DNA of 64,000 nucleotides from Mycolicibacterium monacense (GTDB taxonomy: Bacteria > Actinomycetota > Actinomycetes > Mycobacteriales > Mycobacteriaceae): the NCBI RefSeq assembly GCF_010731575.1, contig NZ_AP022617.1, forward strand, positions 3,720,001 through 3,784,000. The letters are read 5' to 3'. The notes under the pieces are model-generated. The model searched no databases. It was not told where the DNA came from and saw nothing but the letters and a program-made list of their open reading frames with translations. This document shows positions 37,664 to 47,188 of this stretch, piece after piece. Position 1 is the first letter of the stretch. Each line of letters begins with the position of its first letter. The position numbers were made by a program, and so were the translations under genes.

Positions 37664-39265
37664 ATGGTCGACACCCTCCCGCGCACCGACCAGGATATCG
37701 ACGCCGAGATTGCCGCTCTGTCGAAGCGGAAACGGATCTGGCTGCTGGTCATCGCCAGCGTCGACGTGCTGATGGTCATCTCGTCGATGGTGGCGCTCAA
37801 CGCGGCGCTGCCCGACATCGCGCTGCAGACCTCCGCGACACAGTCCCAGTTGACCTGGATCGTCGACGGTTACACGCTGGCGCTGGCCTGCCTGCTGCTG
37901 CCGGCGGGCGCCATCGGCGACCGCTACGGTCGGCGGGGTGCGCTCCTGGTGGGCCTCGCGATCTTCGCGGTGGCCTCGCTGGCCCCGGTGCTGTTCGACA
38001 GCCCGATGCAGATCATCATCGCGCGGGCCGTCGCCGGCGTCGGCGCGGCGCTCATCATGCCCGCCACCCTCTCGCTGCTCACCGCCGCGTTCCCGAAGTC
38101 CGAGCGCAACAAGGCCGTCGGCATCTGGGCCGGTGTGGCGGGGTCGGGCGCGATCTTCGGCTTCCTCGGTACCGGGCTCCTGCTGAACTACTTCTCGTGG
38201 CAGTCGATCTTCTACATGTTCGCCGCGGGCGCACTGCTGATGTTCGTGCTGACGTGCACCATCGGTTCGTCGCGTGACGATACGGCGGCGCCCATCGACT
38301 GGGTCGGCGGTGCGCTGATCGGCACCGCGATCGCCGTCTTCGTCCTGGGGGTGGTCGAAGCGCCCTCCCGCGGGTGGACCGACGTCCTCGTCATCGGCTG
38401 TATCGCCGGCGGGGTCGCACTCGCCGTGCTGTTCGCACTGGTGCAGTTGCGCCGCGACCATCCGCTGCTCGACGTGCGACTGTTCCTGCGACCCGACTTC
38501 GCCACCGGCGCGGCCGGGATCACCTTCCTGTTCATCGCCAACTTCGGCTTCTTCTTCGTCGAGATGCAGTTCATGCAGCTGGTGATGGGGTACAGCGCGC
38601 TGCAGACGGCGTTCGCCCTGTCCCCGCTGGCGTTTCCGGTCCTGATCCTGGGCGGGACGTTGCACCTCTATCTGCCGAAGGTGGGTCTGCGGTTCGCGGT
38701 GAGCGTCGGGCTGCTGCTGATGGCCGTCGGCTTGTTCTCGATGCAGTTCCTCGACGCCGACGCGACCTTCCTCGACCTCATGTGGCCGATGCTCATCGTC
38801 GCGTCCGGCATCGGATTGTGCACGGCGCCGACCACATCGGCGATCATGAATGCCGTCCCCAACGAGAAGCAGGGCGTGGCTTCGGCGGTCAACGACGCCA
38901 CCCGCGAGATCGGCGCGGCGGTCGGGATCGCCGTCGCCGGGTCGATCCTGGCGGCCGCCTACCACAGCACGCTGGCGCCGAAGCTCGGTGCGATGCCCGA
39001 GCAGATCCGCGACACCGCAACCGATTCGCTCGCCTACGCGCTGTCGGTGTCCGAACAACTCGGCCCGCAGGGCGAGCAGTTGGCCTACCTCGCCAAGGAG
39101 GCGTTCATGGAGTCCGCAGACCAGGCGCTGTTCGTACTGTCGGCGCTGTCGGTGGTGGGGTCGGTGTTCATCGCGATCTGGTCGCCCGGACGCGACGGAC
39201 GGCAGTGGTCCGCCGTGCGCCGCCTGCGGAAGAACCGGTCGGCACCCGCGGAGGTTGCGCCGTAG
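37664..39265 (+). CDS. MFS transporter of the DHA2 (14-TM, EmrB/QacA) family
   Basis: A 533-aa integral membrane exporter with 14 predicted helices. Motif-like elements include VALNAALPDIA near helix 1, WIVDGYTLALACLLLPAGAI, GDRYGRRGALLVG (motif A), and motif C-like GVAGSGAIFGFLG. It probably exports a lipophilic drug or metabolite by proton antiport. The C-terminus is basic and cytoplasmic. It is controlled by the divergent TetR gene. The racemase-like gene follows after 11 bp. Confidence 0.92.
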   Translation: MVDTLPRTDQDIDAEIAALSKRKRIWLLVIASVDVLMVISSMVALNAALPDIALQTSATQSQLTWIVDGYTLALACLLLPAGAIGDRYGRRGALLVGLAIFAVASLAPVLFDSPMQIIIARAVAGVGAALIMPATLSLLTAAFPKSERNKAVGIWAGVAGSGAIFGFLGTGLLLNYFSWQSIFYMFAAGALLMFVLTCTIGSSRDDTAAPIDWVGGALIGTAIAVFVLGVVEAPSRGWTDVLVIGCIAGGVALAVLFALVQLRRDHPLLDVRLFLRPDFATGAAGITFLFIANFGFFFVEMQFMQLVMGYSALQTAFALSPLAFPVLILGGTLHLYLPKVGLRFAVSVGLLLMAVGLFSMQFLDADATFLDLMWPMLIVASGIGLCTAPTTSAIMNAVPNEKQGVASAVNDATREIGAAVGIAVAGSILAAAYHSTLAPKLGAMPEQIRDTATDSLAYALSVSEQLGPQGEQLAYLAKEAFMESADQALFVLSALSVVGSVFIAIWSPGRDGRQWSAVRRLRKNRSAPAEVAP

Positions 39266-39276
39266 GCTTTCCAGGC

Positions 39277-39939
39277 GTGCGACTGCTCCTGGTGAACCCG
39301 AACACGACGGCGTCGATGACCGCCGCGATCGCCGCGTCCGCGTCCGCAGTGGCGGACCCCGGTACGGTCGTCGAGGCGCTCAACCCCACCGACGGCCCGT
39401 CCAGCATCGAGAACGAGGCGGACGAACACCGTTGCGTGCCACACCTTCTCGATGTCCTCCGCGACGCGTGTGCGCGCACTCAGAACCGCCCCGACGCGTA
39501 CGTGATCGCGTGTTTCGGCGATCCGGGTCTCGACGAGGCGCGAGAACTGCTCGACGCGCCGGTGCTGGGCATCGCCCAGGCGGCCATGCACGGCGCCGCC
39601 CTGCTCGCGGGGACCTTCTCGGTGGTGACGTCGATGTCGGCGACCGTGCCCCGTGGGTGGCAGCTCGCCAAGGCCTACACCCCGAACGCGTGTCAGGGCG
39701 TGTACGCCTGCGACATCCCGGTGCTGCGCATCGACTCCGATCCGGCCACCATCGAGCCGATCGCCGACCTGTGTGCGCACGCGCTGCGGGCGGACGGCAG
39801 CCGCTCGATCGTGCTCGGTTGCGCCGCGATGGCCCGCTTCGCCGAGCCGCTCTCGCAGCGTCTGGGTGTCCCGGTCATCGACGGCGTCGCGGCCGCCACC
39901 CGCCTGGCCGAGGCGTTGACCCCGCTCAGCCCGCGATGA
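39277..39939 (+). CDS. Aspartate/glutamate/hydantoin racemase family protein
   Basis: A 220-aa protein starting at GTG 39277 (RLLLVNPNTTASMT). This is the hallmark N-terminus of hydantoin racemases. The two candidate catalytic cysteines are in IACFGDPGLDEAR and VLGCAAMARF. It would interconvert D and L amino-acid derivatives such as 5-substituted hydantoins. It starts 11 bp after the MFS gene and may be co-transcribed. Its end overlaps the converging mftG by 14 bp. Confidence 0.87.
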   Translation: MRLLLVNPNTTASMTAAIAASASAVADPGTVVEALNPTDGPSSIENEADEHRCVPHLLDVLRDACARTQNRPDAYVIACFGDPGLDEARELLDAPVLGIAQAAMHGAALLAGTFSVVTSMSATVPRGWQLAKAYTPNACQGVYACDIPVLRIDSDPATIEPIADLCAHALRADGSRSIVLGCAAMARFAEPLSQRLGVPVIDGVAAATRLAEALTPLSPR

Positions 39940-41356
39940 ACTCCGCGGCCCGGTGCCCGATCATCGTGATCGTCGCATGTGGGCCCCGGCTGGTGAGGGC
40001 GGGCATGACCGAACCGTCGACCACCCACAGCGCGTCGACGCCGCGAACCCGGCACCGAGGGTCGAGCACCGCACGCGGATCGTCCTCGCCGCCCATGGGC
40101 GCGGTTCCGGCCAGATGCTGGGACGTCGACCAGGACAACTCACCGGAAGGCACTGTGCCGCTGATGATCTCGTGGGCGATCTGCGCGCCGGCGGCCAGGT
40201 CGGCCACGTCGTCGGGTTCACTGTCGTAGCGGTGTTCGATCAGCGGGGGGACCAGCGGATCCGCCGAGGCGAGAGTGAGCCTGCCCCTGGACCGCGGCCG
40301 CATCAACGCGACGCCGATGTGCGGATGGTCGGCGGGGTCGTCCCCCGGCCCGTGCACCATGGCCGCGAAACCCGATGTGTACGGCCGGATCTCGATACCG
40401 GAGTCGGTGGTGAGGACCGCCTCCAGTGGCGGCAGGTCGTGGGTCGGCGTCCACCTCACCGGGATCACCCATTCGGGGTGGTCGGACGTCGAGGCGCCGA
40501 CGGGCACATCGGACCACACCCGAATGCCCAACGCCCGCAATGCCTCTGCCGGGCCCACGCCTGAGATCATCAGCAGCTGCGCGGTGGCGATCGCGCCCGC
40601 GCACAGCACGATCCGGTCCGCGGTGAGGGTCTGCCGACCGGTGGGGCCTGCGCACTCGACCGCCACGGCGCGTCCCCGGTCGATCTGGACCCGCGTGACC
40701 CGCGTATCGGGCAGCAGGTCGAGGTTGTCCCGTTCGAGCGCCGGTTGCAGGAACGCCCCGCCCGGTCCGAGGCGGGTTCCGCTGTCGACGTTCAACGGCA
40801 CCGCACCCACGCCGTCGACGGGCACGTCCGCGTCGAGCCCGCTCAGATCCTCGACCCACCGGAAACCGGCACGGCGGGTGGCCTCGACGAAAGACGCCGT
40901 ACATCCGTCGAAGTCACGCACCCGGCTGACCGTGATCGGCCCGCTGTCCCCGTGCAGTGGCCCGGTGAAGTCGAGGTCGGTCTCGATCGCCCGGAAGTGC
41001 GGCAGCACGTCGCGCCACGTCCAGCCGGGAACCCGCCATCCGTCGAAATCGGCGGGCAGCCCGCGGCAGAAGTATCCGCCGTTGACCGCCCCGGATCCGC
41101 CGACGACGGCGCCGCGCGTGATCTGCGCGCGCCGCGGCGGTGCGTCGGTGAGCGTGGTCAGGTAGTGCCGGACCACCGAGCTGGCGCTGCCGATCGGCAG
41201 CCGCAGCCCGTCGCTGATCTGTTGGGCCACCCGTGGATCGGACGGCGCCGGGCCCGCCTCCACCACGGTGACGCGGCACCGCGGGTCGGCGGAAAGTCGT
41301 TCGGCCAAAACGGATCCGGCGCTTCCGGCGCCGACGATCAGAACGTCGCTGTGCAC
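39926..41356 (-). CDS. mftG: Mycofactocin-system GMC oxidoreductase MftG
   Basis: A 476-aa GMC flavoprotein. The FAD-binding motif DVLIVGAGSAGSVLAERL is at the N-terminus, GGSGAVNGGYFCRG follows, and the C-terminal active-site segments are STSQHLAGTAPMGG and GPHATITMIGHRAAEF. MftG is reported to re-oxidise mycofactocinol and pass electrons toward the respiratory chain. The start is taken as GTG 41356 (HSDVLIVG); a TTG at 41368 is also possible. It is the last gene of the mft operon, 20 bp after mftF. Confidence 0.92.
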   Translation of the reverse strand: MHSDVLIVGAGSAGSVLAERLSADPRCRVTVVEAGPAPSDPRVAQQISDGLRLPIGSASSVVRHYLTTLTDAPPRRAQITRGAVVGGSGAVNGGYFCRGLPADFDGWRVPGWTWRDVLPHFRAIETDLDFTGPLHGDSGPITVSRVRDFDGCTASFVEATRRAGFRWVEDLSGLDADVPVDGVGAVPLNVDSGTRLGPGGAFLQPALERDNLDLLPDTRVTRVQIDRGRAVAVECAGPTGRQTLTADRIVLCAGAIATAQLLMISGVGPAEALRALGIRVWSDVPVGASTSDHPEWVIPVRWTPTHDLPPLEAVLTTDSGIEIRPYTSGFAAMVHGPGDDPADHPHIGVALMRPRSRGRLTLASADPLVPPLIEHRYDSEPDDVADLAAGAQIAHEIISGTVPSGELSWSTSQHLAGTAPMGGEDDPRAVLDPRCRVRGVDALWVVDGSVMPALTSRGPHATITMIGHRAAEFIAG

Positions 41357-41376
41357 AGCCTCGGTCAAGGGCCGTC

Positions 41377-42789
41377 TTACGTCCGGATCTGGGGTTTGAG
41401 CGCCCCGAGGTGCCGTTCGCGCACCACCCCGGTCCACAGGCCGAGCCCGTAGGCGATGTCGTCGAGCCGGCGCAACAGCACATAGGTCAGTAACCCGACC
41501 TGTTTGGTGTCGTCGTCGGTGTTACCGCGCCGCGCGGCCCAGTCGACCACGCCGTCGACCACCGCGGCGATCAACACCGCCTGCCGGCAGCGGCGTGACA
41601 CCAGCGCCGCCAGCAGGGCGATCGGCCAGTAGTGCCGGCAGATCGCCGACGCCAGTTGCAGCGCCGCAGACCACAGTCCCTGCGCGGCGATGGCGGCCAC
41701 CTGACGCGGTTCGGTCTGTACCGAGCTCAACGAGTTGGCCACCCGCCGGGCGGTCAGGGCCGCCGCGAGCATCGAGGCCAGGTAGCCGATACAGCTGCCC
41801 ATCGCCATCAGCACCCAGACCACCAGGGTCCAGCCCGAGATCACCAGCGGCGCGGTCTTGCCCGGATGCCGAACCGCCAGCGGCGCCGCGGACTTTCCGT
41901 AGAACGCCTTGCGGAGGAACCACTCCCCCAGGTCGGTCCGGTGGTCGTGGGCGACCAGGGCGATCGGCTCGTAGCGCAGCCGGGCTCCCGCCTCCACCAG
42001 TCGCCAGCACAGGTCGACGTCCTCACCGGAGTGCATCGTCTCGTCGAACCCGCCGACCTCGTCGAGCGCGCGCCGCCGGCAGATGATCGCGGCGCTCGGC
42101 ACGTAGGACACCGGACCGTAGGGCACCACGGGCGCCTCCCGGTGCCCGAGATCGAGCGATGAGCGCACCGCCTCGTACCGGGCCACCGGGTTGTCGGCGG
42201 TGCGCAGCCCCACGATGCGGGGTGCGACCAGCGCGACCGCGGGGTCGCAGAAGTGGCCCAGCAACGCCTCGAGCCATCCGCGACGCGGTAGCACGTCGGA
42301 GTCGAGGAACGCCACGAAGTCGGTCGGGCAGGCCGCCGCGCCGGTGTTGCGGGCGGCCGCGGGTCCCCTGCTGCGGTCGTGGCGGATCACCCGGACGTCA
42401 CAGTGCACGCCGGACATGTGGGTGCACTCGATCGGTGTCGCCGATCCGTCGTCGACGACGATGACGCGCAGGCCGCGCAGCGACGCGAGCAGGCGCTGCA
42501 GACCGGAGATGTTGTCGCGCACTGGAATAACGACCGTCACGTCGCGGTGCGACGGGCCGCTGGCCGGGCGTGGGTGGGCGACGGTGGCGTCGAGCAGAGT
42601 GCGCGCCAACTGTGCGCTCGTGGCGTCGTGCACCTCGAGGCGGCCGCCGCTGAGCATGGTTTGCGCGGCCGGTGCCAGCCGCAGCAGCCGGGTGGGCGAA
42701 CCGCCGAGCAGCGCAGCGCCCTCGTCGAGTACCTTGACCCGGCGGTCGACCTGCACAGCAAAGCCGTCGGGCAGCCGAGGCCCGGTCAC
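41377..42789 (-). CDS. mftF: Mycofactocin glycosyltransferase MftF
   Basis: A 470-aa family-2 glycosyltransferase. An N-terminal MftF-specific domain (about 1-80) precedes the GT-A fold ([54 protein letters not shown]), followed by several hydrophobic helices near the C-terminus (about 310-420). MftF adds beta-1,4-glucose units to premycofactocin. The GTG start overlaps the mftE stop by 4 bp. Confidence 0.93.
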   Translation of the reverse strand: MTGPRLPDGFAVQVDRRVKVLDEGAALLGGSPTRLLRLAPAAQTMLSGGRLEVHDATSAQLARTLLDATVAHPRPASGPSHRDVTVVIPVRDNISGLQRLLASLRGLRVIVVDDGSATPIECTHMSGVHCDVRVIRHDRSRGPAAARNTGAAACPTDFVAFLDSDVLPRRGWLEALLGHFCDPAVALVAPRIVGLRTADNPVARYEAVRSSLDLGHREAPVVPYGPVSYVPSAAIICRRRALDEVGGFDETMHSGEDVDLCWRLVEAGARLRYEPIALVAHDHRTDLGEWFLRKAFYGKSAAPLAVRHPGKTAPLVISGWTLVVWVLMAMGSCIGYLASMLAAALTARRVANSLSSVQTEPRQVAAIAAQGLWSAALQLASAICRHYWPIALLAALVSRRCRQAVLIAAVVDGVVDWAARRGNTDDDTKQVGLLTYVLLRRLDDIAYGLGLWTGVVRERHLGALKPQIRT

Positions 42790-43517
42790 TGCAGCATTCC
42801 GTTGCGGTCCGGGGCCCAGCGCGCGATCCGGTCGGCGCAGTGCCGCACCATCTCGCCGAACAGGCGGGCGCCGTCGGCGCCGGTGGCCGTCGTGGGGTCG
42901 CCGAGCACGCCCACCTCGCTGACCGCGGCGACGCCGCCCTGCCGCAGTGCGGGCATCAGGTCGCGCAGCGGTGCGGTGTTACCGCGTTCCCAGTGGTCGG
43001 TGTGCACGTCGTCGGGCGAGATGTGCAGCAGTACGGACGTTTCGGTGTGGCCGGCGTGCGCGTCGGAATCCTTGGCAATGCACGGACACCAGGCGACGTC
43101 GCGGTCCTCGTAGCGCAGCAGGGCGGTCGCACCCGCGAGCGCCTCGGTGTTGCCGCCGTGGCCGTTGAGGAACACCACGCGCGACGCCCAGTTGGTGGCC
43201 GACCTGCCGAATTCGACCAGCAGCAGGCGCAGTGCGGCGGTGCCGATGGAGATGGTGCCGGGGAAACTCTCGTGCTCACCACTGGCGCCGTAGCCGACGG
43301 CGGGCGCCAGCGACCACGACGGCGTCAGCGTGCCCGCGACCTCACGGGCGACGGCGGTGGCGATGCGGGTGTCGGTGTCCAGCGGAAGGTGGGGTCCATG
43401 CTGCTCGGTGGAACCTACCGGAACAATCAACGCCGCAGACGTGCTGCGCAGCTGCCTCGACGTCGAGTTCCCAAGCTCGCTGGGAAAAGCCACCCCGCGA
43501 TGGTAAGCCGAATTCAC
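42786..43517 (-). CDS. mftE: Mycofactocin peptidase MftE (creatininase family)
   Basis: A 243-aa metal-dependent amidohydrolase with the creatininase signatures [16 protein letters not shown] (metal Glu/His/Asp), [25 protein letters not shown] and [10 protein letters not shown]. It cleaves the MftC-modified precursor to release the C-terminal Val-Tyr-derived core (AHDP). The GTG at 43517 gives the usual NSAYHRGV start; a longer frame to 43592 lacks family similarity. It is 93 bp from mftD. Confidence 0.93.
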   Translation of the reverse strand: MNSAYHRGVAFPSELGNSTSRQLRSTSAALIVPVGSTEQHGPHLPLDTDTRIATAVAREVAGTLTPSWSLAPAVGYGASGEHESFPGTISIGTAALRLLLVEFGRSATNWASRVVFLNGHGGNTEALAGATALLRYEDRDVAWCPCIAKDSDAHAGHTETSVLLHISPDDVHTDHWERGNTAPLRDLMPALRQGGVAAVSEVGVLGDPTTATGADGARLFGEMVRHCADRIARWAPDRNGMLQ

Positions 43518-43610
43518 CTGGCGTGCGCCGGTTGTTGGTGCACGGGATTCAATTGTTTCGATCCCGGCAGCACCGTCTGCCCCCTGCGTCACAGCAAGAG
43601 GTTCAGCCGA

Positions 43611-44804
43611 TCAGTTCTGGTCCCCGGCCGGCACGCCGAGCGCGCGGGTGAACCCGTCGGGAATGAGGATGTCGTCGGGGCCCAGATCATGGATCGAGGC
43701 GCGTCCGAGCCCCATCAGCGCGGAGTCGATCCCGCCGCGCAGGATGTCCAGGACGTTCTCGACGCCGGCCTGCCCGTTGGCGGCGAGCCCCCACAGGTAG
43801 GCCCGGCCGATCATCACCGCGCGGGCACCCAGCGCCAGGGCCTTGACGACGTCGCTGCCGCGGCGTATACCGCCGTCGAGCAACACCTCGACCTGCTGGC
43901 CGACCGCATCGGCGATAGCCGGCAGGCACCGGATGGCGGCCGGGGTGCTGTCGAGGTTGTTGCCGCCGTGGTTGGACACCGAGATGGCTGAAACACCGGC
44001 ATCGACAGCGCGTTTGGCGTCGTCCACCCGCACGATGCCCTTGAGCATGAACGGACCGTCCCACCGCTCGCGCAACCACGCGATGTCCTCCCAGGTGGGC
44101 GGCGGGGTTCCCATCCACTCGCCATAGGCCTGGAAGAACGGCGGTCCGGGCTCACCGCGGCGGGCCTGGTTGGGCACCCGCAGATCGGGCGGGCTGAACG
44201 TCTTGCCGAAATCCCACAGCCAGCGCGGTTTGGTGAGCACCTCGGGCGACATCTTCAACATCGTCTTGAGGTTCATCTGCTCGGGGATCTTCGGGCTGCC
44301 CCAGTCCCGGCCGTGGGAGAAGCTCCAGTCGGTCGTGGCGATCAACCCGACCGCACCGGCCTCCTTGGCCCGCTGTGCGCGCTCCAGGATCGCCTCGCGT
44401 CCCCCCAGCCAGTAGATCTGGAAGAACAGCTTCGGGTTGGCGGCGATGACCTCTTCGATCGGCTTGCTGGCGAAGGACGACAGTCCCATCGCGGTGCCAC
44501 GGGCGGCCGCCGCGCGGGCGACCGCCACCTCACCGTCGGGGTCGACGGCCTGCACACCGGTCGGCGAGATCATGACCGGCATCGAGATCTCTTGTCCCAT
44601 CACGGTTGTCGACAGGTCGCGCTTCTCCGGGGCGCCGACGACGTGGGGGGCGAAGCCGAGTTCAGAGAACGACTCGACGTTGTCGGAGACCGTCACCCCC
44701 TTCTCGCTGGCAGAGATGAGCGAGGAGTACACCGACTTGGGCAACCGCTTCTTCGCCCGCTGCTGGGCGATGGCGACGGTCTCGAACCAGGTATCGCGCG
44801 CCAT
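43611..44804 (-). CDS. mftD: Premycofactocin synthase MftD (FMN alpha-hydroxy-acid oxidase family)
   Basis: A 397-aa FMN enzyme of the lactate-dehydrogenase/glycolate-oxidase fold. Features are ISPTGVQAVDPDGE (flavin site), the catalytic segment ISVSNHGGNNLDSTPA, and VLLDGGIRRGSDVVKALALG (phosphate site). In mycofactocin synthesis it oxidatively deaminates AHDP to premycofactocin. It lies 3 bp after mftC. Confidence 0.95.
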   Translation of the reverse strand: MARDTWFETVAIAQQRAKKRLPKSVYSSLISASEKGVTVSDNVESFSELGFAPHVVGAPEKRDLSTTVMGQEISMPVMISPTGVQAVDPDGEVAVARAAAARGTAMGLSSFASKPIEEVIAANPKLFFQIYWLGGREAILERAQRAKEAGAVGLIATTDWSFSHGRDWGSPKIPEQMNLKTMLKMSPEVLTKPRWLWDFGKTFSPPDLRVPNQARRGEPGPPFFQAYGEWMGTPPPTWEDIAWLRERWDGPFMLKGIVRVDDAKRAVDAGVSAISVSNHGGNNLDSTPAAIRCLPAIADAVGQQVEVLLDGGIRRGSDVVKALALGARAVMIGRAYLWGLAANGQAGVENVLDILRGGIDSALMGLGRASIHDLGPDDILIPDGFTRALGVPAGDQN

Positions 44805-44807
44805 GAT

Positions 44808-46013
44808 CTACACCGGGCTTTCGTTACACAGCCGGGCGGGCGGCTTGGTCAACAGTTTCAACGGGATCGGGCCCGTCAGTTTGGTCCCTCGGGAGTGGTC
44901 GCCGCTGGGCTTGGGTTTGACCCGGTCGACCTCGAGCGCCGGCGCGCCGTAACCCTGGACGCATTCGGGATCGGGCCCGTCGAGCGGCAGACCGGTGAAG
45001 AACTTGGCGGCCATGCATCCGCCGCGGCAGGCGTCGTAGTGGTCGCAGCCGCTGCACGCCCCCGCGGACTGCGGTTCGCGCAGCTCGCGGAACAGTTCGG
45101 AGTTCTGCCAGACGTTCTGGAAACCTGTGTCGGACAGGATGTTCCCGGCCAGGAACTTGTCGTGGATGGCGAACGGGCAGGCGTAGACGTCGCCCACCGG
45201 GTCGATCAGGCAGACCACCCGGCCGGCGCCGCACAGGTTCAGCCCGGCCAGCGCACCCGGTTCGCCGAGTCCCGAGAGGTGGAAGAACGAGTCACCGGTG
45301 AGCACCCGCTCACCCTTGGCGACGAGCCAGTTGTAGAGCTGCACCTGCTGTTCGGCAGTGGGGTGCAGGTCGTCCCAGACGTCGGCGCCGCGGCCGGAGG
45401 GACGCAGCCGGGTGATGCGCAGCGTGGCGCCGTACCGGCTTGCCAGCGCGGCGAAGTCGTCGAGTTGGCCGACGTTGTGCCGGGTGACGACGACGGAGAT
45501 CTTGGCGTCCTTGAAGCCGGCGGCGGCGAGGTTCTCCAGCGCGCGCTCGGCCATCGCGAACGAGCCCGGGCCGCGGACCGCGTCGTTGATCTCGGCGGTC
45601 GCCCCATCGAGGGAGATCTGCACGTCGACGTAGTCGCTGGCGGCGAGTTTCGCGGCGATCTCGGGGGTGATGCGCACCCCGTTGGTGGAGAACTTCACCC
45701 CGACATGGTGGGCGGTCGCGTAGTCGACCAGCTCCCAGAAGTCCGGGCGCACAGTGGGTTCGCCGCCACCGATGTTGACGTAGAACACCTGCATGCGCTC
45801 GAGCTCGTCGATGATGTCCTTGCACTGCTGGGTGGACAGTTCGCGAGGATCGCGCTTACCCGATGACGACAGGCAGTGCACGCACGACAGGTTGCAGGCG
45901 TAGGTGAGTTCCCACGTCAGGCAGATCGGTGCGTCGAGACCGCGCTCGAACTGGTCGACCAGGCGGGGAACGGGCGCTCCGCCCGGCGCGGGCGCCGGAA
46001 CGACAGCAGTCAT
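44808..46013 (-). CDS. mftC: Mycofactocin radical SAM maturase MftC
   Basis: A 401-aa radical SAM/SPASM protein. The SAM cluster is bound by C40, C44 and C47 (TYACNLSCVHC). The SPASM region has cysteines in NLCGAGRVVCLID, VYACPFAIH, CSGCDHYDACRGGC and PDPEC for two auxiliary clusters. MftC decarboxylates and cyclises the C-terminal Val-Tyr of MftA. The ATG overlaps the mftB stop (ATGA), coupling maturase to the recognition chaperone. Confidence 0.96.
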   Translation of the reverse strand: MTAVVPAPAPGGAPVPRLVDQFERGLDAPICLTWELTYACNLSCVHCLSSSGKRDPRELSTQQCKDIIDELERMQVFYVNIGGGEPTVRPDFWELVDYATAHHVGVKFSTNGVRITPEIAAKLAASDYVDVQISLDGATAEINDAVRGPGSFAMAERALENLAAAGFKDAKISVVVTRHNVGQLDDFAALASRYGATLRITRLRPSGRGADVWDDLHPTAEQQVQLYNWLVAKGERVLTGDSFFHLSGLGEPGALAGLNLCGAGRVVCLIDPVGDVYACPFAIHDKFLAGNILSDTGFQNVWQNSELFRELREPQSAGACSGCDHYDACRGGCMAAKFFTGLPLDGPDPECVQGYGAPALEVDRVKPKPSGDHSRGTKLTGPIPLKLLTKPPARLCNESPV

Positions 46014-46297
46014 GAGGTCTCCTCGCAGACGAGCATCTTGGATTGGACGAGCACGCCGAGCGCGTGCAGGTACGGCGCCTGTTGCGCATCGTCGATACCC
46101 GCTGCGCGGCAGGCGGAGCGGGCGTCGCGGTGATCAGCCAGAGAGTTCACCACGTCGACGATCGTGCGGTTCTTCAGGAACGACAGCTTGCGGGTCCCGA
46201 AGTGGTACAGCAGCGCCCCGAACGGTTCGGGCCGCACCGCCACCTGGTGGTGCAGCCGCCACCGCAGATCGGGGTCGAACGCAACAGGCGCCGACAC
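46010..46297 (-). CDS. mftB: Mycofactocin precursor chaperone MftB
   Basis: A 95-aa PqqD-like RiPP recognition element protein (RWRLHHQVAVRPEPFGALLYHF; NRTIVDVVNSL) that binds MftA and delivers it to MftC. The start is GTG 46297, two bases beyond the mftA stop; a GTG at 46315 would overlap the mftA core codons. Confidence 0.93.
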   Translation of the reverse strand: MSAPVAFDPDLRWRLHHQVAVRPEPFGALLYHFGTRKLSFLKNRTIVDVVNSLADHRDARSACRAAGIDDAQQAPYLHALGVLVQSKMLVCEETS

Positions 46298-46299
46298 GG

Positions 46300-46395
46300 T
46301 CAGTAGACCCCGCACATCCCGTCGATCGAGACCTCTTCGACCAGCGTCTCGGTGACCAGTTCCGTATCGGCTTCAACGTGCTGATTGGGCTCCAT
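46300..46395 (-). CDS. mftA: Mycofactocin precursor peptide MftA
   Basis: A 31-residue peptide starting [14 protein letters not shown] with an acidic leader and ending in IDGMCGVY. The invariant C-terminal IDGMCGVY is the mycofactocin core, and Val30-Tyr31 become the redox cofactor. AAAGG lies upstream of ATG 46395. It is the first gene of the mft operon and divergent from mftR. It is easily missed because of its size and because a longer open frame (to 47085) extends through the mftR antisense strand. Confidence 0.97.
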   Translation of the reverse strand: MEPNQHVEADTELVTETLVEEVSIDGMCGVY

Positions 46396-46434
46396 GAGCA
46401 CTGCCTTTCGTCGCGTAGGGTCACTGAAATGTGA

Positions 46435-46449
46435 CCTAGGTCGCCTAGG
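46435..46449. promoter_or_regulatory. Putative MftR operator
   Basis: CCTAGG-TCG-CCTAGG (two palindromic hexamers on a 3-bp spacer) lies in the 93-bp divergent mftA/mftR promoter, 39 bp before mftR. A weaker TCAC/GTGA dyad flanks it at about 46421-46434. Its location fits a TetR-family operator; MftR is reported to be a repressor responsive to acyl-CoA. Confidence 0.6.
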
Positions 46450-46488
46450 ATATGGCATCGAGTGCCAGAACGGAAGGGGTGGGTTGTC

Positions 46489-47088
46489 ATGCGGCAGGAT
46501 TCCGCGCCCCGGGTCGGCCGCCGTCGCTCCACCACCCAGGACCACATCACCGACGTCGCGCTCGACATGTTCGCCGCCCGCGGGTTCGACGAGGTCAGCG
46601 TCGACGACGTGGCCGCCGCCGCCGGCATCGCCCGGCGCACGCTGTTCCGCTACTACTCGTCCAAGAGCGCGATCCCGTGGGGCGACTTCGACGCGCACCT
46701 CGAGCACATGCGGCATCTGTTCGACGATCTCGACCCGACCGTTCCCGTCGACGAAGCGCTGCGGGCCGCGCTGCTCGCGTTCAACCACTTCGACGCCGCC
46801 GAGACCGCCAGGCACCGCCAGCGGATGCGCGTCATCCTGCAAACCGATGCGCTGCAGGCGTATTCGATGACCATGTACGCCGGCTGGCGGGCGGTTATCG
46901 CCCAGTTCGTCGCCGACCGCATCGGCGTCAAGGCCCACGATCTGGTGCCGCAGACGGTGGCGTGGACGATGCTCGGCGTCGCGCTGTCGGCCTACGAACA
47001 GTGGCTGGCCGACGAGGCGGTGTCGCTGGCGCAGGCGCTGGGCGACGCCTTCGACACCGTCCGCGACGGTCTGCGCGCCCTGCATTAG
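46489..47088 (+). CDS. mftR: Mycofactocin-system transcriptional regulator MftR
   Basis: A 199-aa TetR-family protein with a helix-turn-helix at about 10-60 ([46 protein letters not shown]) and a C-terminal ligand domain. It is divergent from mftA. The ATG at 46489 follows GGAAGGGG. A palindromic repeat element begins two bases after its stop. Confidence 0.93.
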   Translation: MRQDSAPRVGRRRSTTQDHITDVALDMFAARGFDEVSVDDVAAAAGIARRTLFRYYSSKSAIPWGDFDAHLEHMRHLFDDLDPTVPVDEALRAALLAFNHFDAAETARHRQRMRVILQTDALQAYSMTMYAGWRAVIAQFVADRIGVKAHDLVPQTVAWTMLGVALSAYEQWLADEAVSLAQALGDAFDTVRDGLRALH

Positions 47089-47089
47089 C

Positions 47090-47138
47090 GATTTCGGCGT
47101 GGCTGGTCGCGGTGGGCGCGACCAAGCACGCCGAAATC
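47090..47138. repeat. Dispersed palindromic element, copy 1
   Basis: GATTTCGGCGTG (47090-47101) pairs with CACGCCGAAATC (47127-47138), and an inner GGTCGCG/CGCGACC pair makes an almost continuous cruciform of 49 bp. It sits between mftR and the ECF sigma gene. Two further copies occur at 56424-56476 and 63881-63931. Confidence 0.9.
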
Positions 47139-47188
47139 ACTCGGGAAAAGGGCGTCGGAGTTCGGGGCGCAACGGCGACGATGAGGGT

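Noticed and set aside
33000..39940. The accessory 32.6-39.9 kb stretch as a recent genomic island
   Set aside because: Base composition and codon use look like the flanks, and no integrase, tRNA site or direct repeats bound it; lineage-specific gain is possible but not shown.
46300..47085. A 261-codon minus-strand frame upstream of and including mftA
   Set aside because: Only the last 31 codons (the MftA peptide) are supported; the rest is antisense to mftR.
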